A stretch of 8,659 nucleotides of DNA from JAZDKP01 sp043802925 (GTDB lineage: Bacteria > Fibrobacterota > OXYB2-FULL-49-7 > JAEUSG01), in the NCBI GenBank assembly GCA_043802925.1, contig JAZDKP010000089.1, forward strand, positions 1 to 8,659, written 5' to 3'. This document shows positions 1 through 7,100 of this stretch, piece after piece (position 1 is the stretch's first letter; every line of letters begins with the position of its first letter). The notes beneath the pieces were generated by a model that was not told the DNA's origin, ran no database searches, and was given only the letters and a program-made list of their open reading frames with translations. Both the position numbers and the translations under genes were made by a program.

Positions 1-770
1 GTAACAAGAAGCCTAAAACGCAGGAGCCTTTGCTCTGCTTTGTGGGTGGGACCATGCGGCCTGCCATGGAAGAAATCAAGAAAGATTACGAAGCGAAGAC
101 AGGAAAAAGAATTGAATTCAATCAAGGGGAGAGCGGCACGCTTATTGTCCAGATTGCGCAAACGCAAAAAGGCGATCTTTATGTCTGCCACGACCCTTTT
201 CAGGGCGGGCTGAAAAACAAGGGGTTCGAGTTGCAGTCTTGGGTCATGGCTTCCCTTTGCCCGGTTCTTGTGGTCCAGAAGGGAAATCCAAAGAAGGTCA
301 CCGGGCTCAAGGGGCTTGGGGAAAAAGGCCTTCGCGTCATTCTGACCCATCCGGAGTACTCCACCCTTGGGCACATGGTTCCGGTCATGGGGCGGAAAGC
401 CGGCGTATGGGACGCCATCAAGGCCAATGTGGTGTCCGAGACCCGGAGCGGCGGGGAAGCCGCCAATGCCGTGGCATTGGGTACCGCGGATGCGGCGGTT
501 GTCTGGAACGCGGTTGCATTCCTGAGGGCGGATAAACTGGACACCGTCTCAATTGAGCCGGACTTTCAATTGAAAAGTGGTGTGGATGCAATCACCTCCG
601 CCACGTATGGCCTTATCGATATGGGGAATATCCGGGTGACCATTTCCACGCTTACTTGCTCGAAACAACCGGAGGCTGCCAAAGCATTTGCCGAATTCGC
701 AGCGTCAGCCGAGATGCAGCCGGTCTGGAAAAAGCATGGTTTCTCGGTTGCGGTCCCTTCAGGATTGTAA
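1..770 (+). CDS. ModA-like periplasmic substrate-binding protein 1 (5' end outside window)
   Basis: Binding protein of a molybdate/tungstate-type ABC importer; it would capture an oxyanion or similar small ligand in the periplasm and deliver it to the permease downstream. The frame is open from the left edge (first full codon at base 3), so the signal peptide and true start lie outside; the TTG at 30 and the ATG at 54 are internal. Counting from base 3, the family pattern is visible: a first beta-strand LLCFVGG near residue 10, then TMRPAMEEI, KGDLY at 56-60, KGNP at 93-96, and ALGTADAAVVW at 158-168 in the hinge-distal part. About 255 residues are visible, near the usual mature length. It is paralogous to the next gene, 15 bp downstream. 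The segment THPEYSTLGH replaces the more usual glycine/alanine-rich ligand loop, and four cysteines (12, 62, 86, 219) are unusual for such a protein. The ligand cannot be assigned from sequence alone. Confidence 0.92.
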   Translation, partial: NKKPKTQEPLLCFVGGTMRPAMEEIKKDYEAKTGKRIEFNQGESGTLIVQIAQTQKGDLYVCHDPFQGGLKNKGFELQSWVMASLCPVLVVQKGNPKKVTGLKGLGEKGLRVILTHPEYSTLGHMVPVMGRKAGVWDAIKANVVSETRSGGEAANAVALGTADAAVVWNAVAFLRADKLDTVSIEPDFQLKSGVDAITSATYGLIDMGNIRVTISTLTCSKQPEAAKAFAEFAASAEMQPVWKKHGFSVAVPSGL

Positions 771-774
771 GAAC

Positions 775-779
775 GGGAG
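775..779 (+). promoter_or_regulatory. Ribosome binding site of the second binding-protein gene
   Basis: GGGAG lies 6 bases before the ATG at 786, in the 15-bp gap after the first binding-protein gene. It supports ATG 786 as the start rather than the in-frame ATG at 798, which would cut into the signal peptide. The gap has no room for a promoter, so the gene is probably co-transcribed with the one before it. Confidence 0.7.
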
Positions 780-785
780 AATGCC

Positions 786-1577
786 ATGATCCACCGTATG
801 ATATTCATTGTCCTTTCCAGCCTCGGAGCGGTCTTGATGGTTGCGGCCCCTGCGGCCCCGATTTCCCCTGCGGAACCTTCCCAAAGCATTTTCGTTTATT
901 GCGCTGCGGGAATGCGCAAACCTGTCGAGGAATTGTCAAAGGAATTTGAGAGCCGCAAGGGAGTCCGCGTTGAACTGACCTACGATGGTTCCAACAAGCT
1001 TCTCGGCCAGATAAAACTCACCCGCAAAGGTGATGTGTATATTGCGGGCGATGCCGATTATATTGACATGGCCCGGAAAGAGTCGCTGGCGGGTGAAACC
1101 CGGACTCTCTGCTGGTTTGTTCCTGTCATCATGGTAAAAAAAGGCAACCCGCTTAAGATTCGGACGCTGGCGGACCTGACCCGGCCGGGCGTCAGGCTGG
1201 GCCAGGGAGACGACCGTGCCGCGGCCGTGGGGCGGCTCATGCCAAAAATACTCGCGCTGAACAAGGTGGACAGCGTTGCCTGGGCAAAGAATGTGCTGCT
1301 TGTAACCCCCACCGTGAATGAGCTGGGACTTGCCGTTAAACTGGGGACCCTCGACGCCACCGTGGTCTGGACCGCCATCGCCAATAATTACACGGCCGTC
1401 GCGGATACGGTGATGATCCCCTTTGGAAAAAATATCTGTCCGGAAGTGGGGGCCACCGTGTTGCGGTTTTCCGGCAAGGCCGCACTCGCAGCGGAGTATC
1501 TTGAATTCCTTGCTTCCAGCCATGCCCGGCAGGTCCTTAAGGACAACGGTTACATTGTTGACAAGCCCGTTCAATGA
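786..1577 (+). CDS. ModA-like periplasmic substrate-binding protein 2
   Basis: Second, complete binding protein of the importer (263 aa). Residues 1-29 form a signal peptide: basic start MIHR, a hydrophobic core to about residue 20, and an Ala/Pro-rich cleavage region around AAPAAP/ISPAEP. The mature part follows the ModA-type fold: FVYCAAGMRKPVEEL at 36-50, a QIKLTRKGDVY segment at 75-85, KKGNP at 118-122, LGQGDDRAAAVGR at 138-150 (a loop where family members commonly contact the anion), and KLGTLDATVVW at 185-195. It aligns along its whole length with the protein encoded immediately upstream, so one probably arose by duplication or both were kept from an old paralog pair. Its loop at 138-150 is closer to the family pattern than that of its neighbour. 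The stop codon overlaps the permease start as ATGA, which points to translational coupling. Molybdate or tungstate is the best guess for the ligand, but neither is proven. Confidence 0.93.
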   Translation: MIHRMIFIVLSSLGAVLMVAAPAAPISPAEPSQSIFVYCAAGMRKPVEELSKEFESRKGVRVELTYDGSNKLLGQIKLTRKGDVYIAGDADYIDMARKESLAGETRTLCWFVPVIMVKKGNPLKIRTLADLTRPGVRLGQGDDRAAAVGRLMPKILALNKVDSVAWAKNVLLVTPTVNELGLAVKLGTLDATVVWTAIANNYTAVADTVMIPFGKNICPEVGATVLRFSGKAALAAEYLEFLASSHARQVLKDNGYIVDKPVQ

Positions 1578-2428
1578 TAAAATCCTTTCTGCGTCTTTCT
1601 CTGTTTCGGATTGTATCGACCGCGGTGTTGCTCACTTTTGCGGCGTCTGTCCTTGTCATTGTGATCGCAGATGCGGCCTATGTTGATCGGCAATCGTTTC
1701 TTGAAGTCCTGCAATCACCCGATATCCGCGCCGCCTTTCTCCTGACGCTTTTCACCTCCCTTGTCACCACGGCCCTTTGTCTGGTCGTCGGCGTCCTGTC
1801 TGCCTACGCGCTTTCACGGTTCCCGCTCCCCGGCAACGATGTTGTGGATACGTTTGTGGACCTTCTGATTATTCTGCCGGTCCTTGTCATCGGTGTCAGC
1901 CTGCTGGTGGTGTTCCGTATGGGGGCGCGGCTCGAAGCCGCCGACCTCTTTCTGTTGTCCTCAGTTGGAAGCCTGTTTTCGTCTGCCGGCGATTTCTTCA
2001 TCTATACGCGTCCCGGCATCGTCCTGGCGCAGTTTTTCTGTTCCGTTCCTTTTGCCATCCGAACCATCAAGGCGGCGTTTGACCATATCGACCCGCGCAC
2101 GGAACAGGTGGCCATGACCCTGGGCTGCTCACGCGCGCAGGCCTTCCGGCGCATCACGCTTCCCCTGGCCCGGCAGGGCATTGTAGCGGGCGGCGTATTG
2201 GCCTGGGCCCGCGCCTTCGGGCTGTTCGGGCCGGTCGCCATTGTGGCGGGCGCTGTACGGCAGAAGACCGAGGTGCTTTCCACCTCCATTTATCTTGAAA
2301 TCTCCATTGGACGGCTCGAGACCGCGCTCTCGGTGTCGCTTATCATGTTCCTCGCGGCATTTGTCATCCTTTTTCTCATGCGGCGATTATCCGGGGGTAA
2401 CATTTTCGGCCTGGGGGGGCGTCCATGA
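1574..2428 (+). CDS. ABC transporter permease, ModB/WtpB-like
   Basis: Inner-membrane permease (284 aa) expected to act as a homodimer that passes the ligand released by the binding proteins into the cytoplasm. Hydrophobic segments fit six membrane helices at about 13-34, 53-80, 94-116, 147-167, 202-226 and 248-269. The cytoplasmic EAA loop that docks on the ATPase is clear at 177-198: EQVAMTLG followed by RRITLPLA, matching the family pattern E-A-A-x3-G-x9-I-x-LP with Q178 and V179 as the main changes. Length and layout fit the binding-protein-dependent permease family (BPD_transp_1). The start is ATG 1574, inside the ATGA overlap with the preceding gene. There is no Shine-Dalgarno-like sequence before it, so translation probably depends on coupling. 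The last codons (CTG GGG GGG CGT CCA TGA) contain the G7 tract that precedes the ATPase gene. Confidence 0.95.
   Translation: MIKSFLRLSLFRIVSTAVLLTFAASVLVIVIADAAYVDRQSFLEVLQSPDIRAAFLLTLFTSLVTTALCLVVGVLSAYALSRFPLPGNDVVDTFVDLLIILPVLVIGVSLLVVFRMGARLEAADLFLLSSVGSLFSSAGDFFIYTRPGIVLAQFFCSVPFAIRTIKAAFDHIDPRTEQVAMTLGCSRAQAFRRITLPLARQGIVAGGVLAWARAFGLFGPVAIVAGAVRQKTEVLSTSIYLEISIGRLETALSVSLIMFLAAFVILFLMRRLSGGNIFGLGGRP
2413..2419 (+). promoter_or_regulatory. G7 tract: Shine-Dalgarno of the ATPase gene and possible slippage site
   Basis: Seven consecutive G lie 5 bases before the ATG at 2425, inside the end of the permease gene. Their simplest role is as the ribosome binding site of the ATPase. In the permease reading frame the run is divided G|GGG|GGG, the phase of a -1 slippery heptamer, and the -1 frame is open straight into the ATPase. 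Confidence 0.6.
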
Positions 2429-3459
2429 TCCGCGTGGACGCGTTGTCCTATGGCATCGGTGAATTCCACCTCGACGCCACCTTGGAAGTGGGGGATAACG
2501 AGTATTTCGTTCTCCTGGGTATGACCGGTTCCGGAAAGACCCTTTTTCTGGAAAACCTGTGCGGACTCCGGAGTTGCCAGAGCGGCACCGTGTCAATCGA
2601 CGGGAATGACGTGACGGACGTTGAACCCCGCGAACGGACCATCGGTTATGTGCCCCAGGACAACGCCCTGTTTGAGCACCTGAACGTCAGGCGGAACATC
2701 GGTTTTGCGCTCGAAGTGAAAGGGCTCGCAAGTGCGGAACGGGACAAGGAAGTGGCGCGCATCGCGGAACTGCTGAAAATCACCCCGTTGCTGGACCGGA
2801 ACGTGCGCGGGCTTTCCGGAGGCGAACGCCAGCGCGTGGCGCTGGGAAGGGCGCTGTTGGGCCGCCCGCGGGTGCTGCTCCTGGACGAACCCGTCAGCGC
2901 GCTCGATGAATACACCCGCGCCAATGTCTGCGAAGAATTAAAGAAAATCCAGCGTGACTTCAGGCTCCCGGTCATTCACGTCTGCCATTCGTTTGAGGAG
3001 GCGCGGTTGGTGGCGGACCGTGTCGGAATCATGCACAACGGCCGCATTGTGCAGACCGGGACACCGCTTGAATTGTATGAATCACCCGCGGCATTGACTG
3101 TGGCCAATATTCTGCGCGTTGACAATGTATTCCAGGGGGTTGCATCGGAAACGGACAAAGCCGGAAGCCTATTGCGGGTGAACGGTCTTGTACTCCAGGC
3201 GCCGCTTGCCAGGGGCCCCGTGACGTTTATGATACGGTCATCGCATATTGACTGGACCCACGGGGCGGGGCCTACGAACCCTGTTCACTGTAAAATCAGT
3301 GACATCGCAACCAAGGGGACCCATGTCCGTGTCACCACCCAGGGCGCGCTTCCCCTGGTGTTTTATCTGTCAAACCGGGAAGCGGCCGCGTCAAACTTCA
3401 AGGTTGGCCTGGCTGTGGAGCTGGCTTTTGGTCCCGAGGCGATCCATTATCTTTCTTAA
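2425..3459 (+). CDS. ABC transporter ATP-binding protein, ModC/WtpC-like
   Basis: Cytoplasmic ATPase (344 aa) that powers the importer. All the nucleotide-binding motifs are present: Walker A GMTGSGKT at 32-39, Q-loop Q78 in GYVPQD, signature LSGGERQR at 130-137, Walker B VLLLDEP at 150-156, D-loop SALD at 158-161, and switch histidine H188 in HVCHSFEEA. After about residue 230 comes a C-terminal extension with beta-rich stretches (VDNVFQGV, LLRVNGLVLQA, THVRVTTQG) consistent with the TOBE domain that binds oxyanion or regulates activity in ModC-type proteins. The total length is usual for that group. The commoner VTHD at the H-loop is VCHS here; the catalytic histidine is kept. The ATG overlaps the permease stop (ATGA) and is preceded by G7. 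This is the last gene of the operon. It is confidently an active importer ATPase, whereas the substrate (molybdate, tungstate or another anion) is inferred from the family. Confidence 0.97.
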   Translation: MIRVDALSYGIGEFHLDATLEVGDNEYFVLLGMTGSGKTLFLENLCGLRSCQSGTVSIDGNDVTDVEPRERTIGYVPQDNALFEHLNVRRNIGFALEVKGLASAERDKEVARIAELLKITPLLDRNVRGLSGGERQRVALGRALLGRPRVLLLDEPVSALDEYTRANVCEELKKIQRDFRLPVIHVCHSFEEARLVADRVGIMHNGRIVQTGTPLELYESPAALTVANILRVDNVFQGVASETDKAGSLLRVNGLVLQAPLARGPVTFMIRSSHIDWTHGAGPTNPVHCKISDIATKGTHVRVTTQGALPLVFYLSNREAAASNFKVGLAVELAFGPEAIHYLS

Positions 3460-3478
3460 AGTCTTTAAATACACCCAA
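3460..3478. other. Convergent intergenic gap (19 bp)
   Basis: The ATPase gene (+) and the LRR gene (-) end 19 bases apart. The only structure is a small AT-rich inverted repeat, TTAAAGTCTTTAA (3456-3468), with 6-base arms and a one-base centre, overlapping the ATPase stop codon. As RNA it could form at most about five A-U pairs around a three-base loop. There is no GC-rich stem followed by a T-run on either strand, so neither operon shows a recognisable intrinsic terminator here. Confidence 0.6.
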
Positions 3479-4150
3479 TCACGGGCGTGTGGGCAAGGTT
3501 GGTTCAGAGGGGTTCCAGTTGGCGCAGTCCTGCCTGCTTCTCCATCCTGTCCCGTCCAGGGAGCGGGCATCGAGCCAGGTTGCGAGGTCTGTCGTAACAT
3601 TGCAGAGCCTGTTATTGGTGACGTCCACCGTGACAAGATTGGGTATGAACTTTATGCCGGCCGGCAGTGTTGACAGGGAACAGTTGACCATGGACAGAAA
3701 CTTTAGTTTCACCCATGAGGAAATCTGAGCGTCCAGCGCGCGGATGGGGGTGTTGTGCACCCATAATGTTTCGAGATTGAAAAAGCCATAGACCGGCTGC
3801 GGAAGATACTGGAAATCTTGCGATTCCAGTTGAAACGACCGCAGGCCGTTGAGGTTCGCCACCACCGCGGGTATTGTACGGATGGTCATGCTTCCAGGCA
3901 GGCGCAGGGAGCGGATACGGCCGCCCGCGGAATCGGATACGGAGCTCACCGCTAATCCCGCGTACCCGTTGAGATCAAGCAAAGACCAGACAGCGGCCGA
4001 GTCGCCTGCGTACGTCCCGGTCGTGTCAGATTCCATGGGTGGATTCGTGTTCGATGGCAGCAACGGTGTCCCGCCACCCTTGCTGCATCCCAGCTCGAGG
4101 ATAAGCGTGGCCGCAACGACGGCCGCCGCACGGATGTGTTTTTTCATCAT
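3479..4150 (-). CDS. Small leucine-rich-repeat protein, probable lipoprotein
   Basis: Protein of 223 aa from the ATG at 4150 (or 222 aa from the adjacent ATG at 4147); an upstream in-frame ATG at 4198 would add 16 residues lying inside the preceding gene and hide the leader. The leader MMKKHIRAAAVVAATLILELGCSKGGG has a basic start, a hydrophobic core and a cysteine (C22) followed by a flexible Ser/Gly/Pro region, as in lipoproteins, although the residue at -3 is Glu, which is not typical of a lipobox. Residues 79-194 contain five LRR units, the last four exactly 23 residues long (starting at 103, 126, 149 and 172), with the pattern LxxLxLxxNxLxxLPxxI. Before them is a cap-like segment (DSAAVWSLLDLNG); after them a Cys/Trp-containing end cap (LCNV...WLD...WRSRQDC). 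LRR domains usually bind proteins or glycans. The gene overlaps the stop codon of the giant surface protein upstream, has no clear ribosome binding site, and is probably translated by coupling. Its partner is unknown. Confidence 0.85.
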   Translation of the reverse strand: MMKKHIRAAAVVAATLILELGCSKGGGTPLLPSNTNPPMESDTTGTYAGDSAAVWSLLDLNGYAGLAVSSVSDSAGGRIRSLRLPGSMTIRTIPAVVANLNGLRSFQLESQDFQYLPQPVYGFFNLETLWVHNTPIRALDAQISSWVKLKFLSMVNCSLSTLPAGIKFIPNLVTVDVTNNRLCNVTTDLATWLDARSLDGTGWRSRQDCANWNPSEPTLPTRP

Positions 4151-7100
4151 CGTATCAACACAATCGTTTGGGAAAAGGTTTTGTTTCCAACCGTACATTT
4201 GACAATGTACATTCCACTCGGAACCCCCGCGCCGTTCCAGGTCATGCGGTTTTCACGGACGTTGTTAAAAATATGAATCACTTCTCCGGTGATGGAATAA
4301 ATCCGGATATCGGCTGTTTTGCCGGGGTTCGGGAAAGTGAAGTTAACGGAAGGGTTGAAAGGATTTGGATAGGCCGTCATTGTAACAGGGCCTTCCAAGG
4401 CGTTGAGTTTTTCCTGTATAAACCGGCCGGTGCCCGCATAAATTTTGAAGCAGCGGCTTCCCGTATCGTTAACGCTGAAGAGGTACGCCCTTTTTCCGTT
4501 CATGAGATTTTCCTGTCTAGCATTCGCTGAATCAACGAGTACAACACGCCATCCTTCCGGAAGGTTGTCGGCCAGCCCGTCAAACGTCATCTGATAGGCC
4601 CCGGTATTCACCGGACTTCTGTTGACAAGCTCCAGTGACCAGTCTTTTCCATTCCCATCCAACCGGAAGGTTTTCCGGCACAATTTCCGTGCCGGATCCT
4701 GAATGCCGAATTCCAACCCTTCCCGCGCCAGCAGGGGCAGGTCCGGGAGCGTCGCGGACATTGTGCGGTCCACGCCGATTTCATTATAGGCGTCAATCAC
4801 GCTTCCCCAGTCATCTTTCAGCGCAATGTTGACCCGCCATCCCTGTTTGTTAACCGCTGTTGCCTTTGGGTTGCCGGTGGTGTTGAGCATGTCGCCTTCC
4901 ATGGTCACGGGCATGAGGAGGGTTTCACCCGCGTAGAGATAGGCCGCAAAACCCTGCCCGTACTCCGTGGCCGCCAGCACATCGCTGCCCACCAGCGACC
5001 ACGCCCACGGGTTCACGAACAGGCGTTCCCCGAGCGGTGGATGCACGCTGTCAATATTCTGCAGCGTGGACACTGAGGCCATTGCCGATACCCGCGCGTT
5101 GCCGAGGTGCGGCGACGCGGCCAGGACCCAGCCGTCCGTTTGCGCAGAAGCGAGAAGATAGCCGCGGGACACGGTATTCACGGCCGGTGTCAGTGCCTGG
5201 CGGGGATGAACATTGATGATGTTGTCGGCCGCGTACCGTGTTGTCATGAAATAGGCGTTTCCGGGCCTGAATTTAAAGGAAGGATCCGTATCCACCCCGT
5301 TTTTACCAGGAATGCCGCTGTTAACGAATTCTTTGACCGGTTTTACCGCGGAAGTGTCCACTCTGTAAAGGCGGTAACGGGCGCGGTCATAGACGCCCTG
5401 TGTGACGTCACGCATAACATAAAGCACATCCTGCTCGTCCGCCTGTAAATCGTAGGGCAATGAAATGATTTGGTATTTATTCTGCAGCGGGTTAAAGGAA
5501 ACCTCAATGGAATCGAACAGGGCAAGACAGCGCGTATAATAGAAAGTACGCCGCGACTTGTTCTGCGGGTACTGGTCCGTTACCCATACAGCCGCGAAAG
5601 TCCCATTCTTGAGAATGGCTGTAATAGCGGCTTCAGAGAACGCGGCCAGCGGGACCAGAATGTCGCGGTCAAACGATGCGGCCTTCAATGAAGAATCCAT
5701 CAGGCTGACGGCCTGATGCGAAGTGTCATAGGCGAATATTTTCACGCGCGCGGTCAGCCCCTGGATATTGTCCGTGGCCGTAAGATGGAACCGCAGCTGC
5801 TGTGTTGTCGAATCATACGTGAGTCGGCTGAACGACGCGTCCACCCGCACCCGTTGAGTGTCGCAGGCCAGAAAGAAGAAGCCCGAATCCGCTGTGGTTA
5901 TGGATGCCGCGTTTGCCACTACGTCCAGCTTTACCGTGTCTGCCACGATGTGGCCTTCGTTGTCGTACCGGCCGCCCACAAACGACACGGTGCCGTCCTC
6001 TTTATGCCAGCGGTAGATGAAGGTGTTGGCCAGCGTCGCTGCGCTTAGGAGCGTGGTGTCCACGGCCAGCGATACGGTTATTCCCTCGTTCCACACCGGA
6101 AAGCTCGCAATCAAAGGGTACACCGTGTAGAACGAATAGCCACTTGAGGCCGCGTAGGAGAACCCGTTATTGAGGAGGCCCACGCGGGTCGCCGGCGGGA
6201 AGGCGAACCCACCCAGGTACATGCGGGCCGTGTCCAAACCCAGGAGTATGTGCCGCTGCACGGAGTCTGAAAGCGTCAGCCCCGTTACCGTGATGCCGAC
6301 GTTCCCGTTGTCCGCCGAATGGAGCCCCGGCTGTATTAATGATACAGGATAATTAATAATATAGTTCCACTCGAGCGCTGTATAGTTTCCAAGTACATCC
6401 AGGAGGCGCACGAACAGCTTGTGTTGCATTGGTGGAACGGTCAGTGTAAGCGTCGTCGTGTCACCCGATACTGTCCGGGATGAGTCCAGTGTCGAGTCAA
6501 AGTCAAAACGTATTGTTGTAACTTCCGCCGCCGGGCAGATGACCTTGTAAGCAAGCATGCGCGTCACAGCATTGTATGTGTATGTGGTATCCACCGGGCC
6601 GGGCGCCTTACCGTCTACGCGCACGGTTCGTCGAATGCTTAAGGTGTCTGTGGAGCCCATTTTGTCCCATGCCGTCAGCTTTACTGAAATCCGCGTGGTG
6701 TCGTTCGCCTTGAAACACTCCACTGCGCGGCCGGCTATTTTGTAGCGCGCCCCTTTTATTTTCATGTATGCCGTGTAAAGGCTGTCGGTTTTCACCTGGC
6801 CGTCATTCGACAGCGCATAATACCCGGTCCGGAACTGGTTGTAGCCCTCAAACTCCACCGGCATTGACACTCCAGTGTCGTTCACCGCGTACGATGCCTT
6901 AACCTCCAGTATGCCATCCGAGGTGTCCTTTACTTTGAACTGGACACGGATGAACGAGTCATTTATCTGCGTCATCGAATAGGTGTCGAACCAAGGCTTG
7001 TCGTACTTGTACTGCACCGAACCCGCGTACACCGGCTTGGACGGGTCTTTGCTGTCCGTGAGAAACGCCATTGACACGTAATGACGCTTGTTCAGGTTCA

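Noticed and set aside
30..770. TTG at 30 as the true start of the first binding-protein gene
   Set aside because: The frame is open to the left edge (NKKPKTQEP precedes it), no signal peptide is present, and the first beta-strand of the fold would start at residue 1. The gene is cut by the window edge.
1134..1145. A7 run in the second binding-protein gene in slippery phase (A|AAA|AAA|G)
   Set aside because: It encodes the conserved KKGNP motif, and the -1 frame stops after about four codons, giving only a useless truncation. Most likely ordinary lysine codons.
3456..3468. TTAAAGTCTTTAA as a bidirectional terminator
   Set aside because: Its stem would be only weak A-U pairs around a tiny loop, with no T-run after it, so it is kept only as a note on the gap.
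4151..4198. Upstream ATG at 4198 as start of the LRR gene
   Set aside because: It would add 16 polar residues before the basic/hydrophobic leader and extend the overlap with the giant gene to about 50 bases. The ATG at 4150 gives a proper leader and an ATGA overlap.
3849..4202. Plus-strand open frame of 117 codons opposite the LRR gene
   Set aside because: The minus strand encodes regular 23-residue LRR units and a leader peptide, which is far stronger evidence. The plus-strand product shows no recognisable features.
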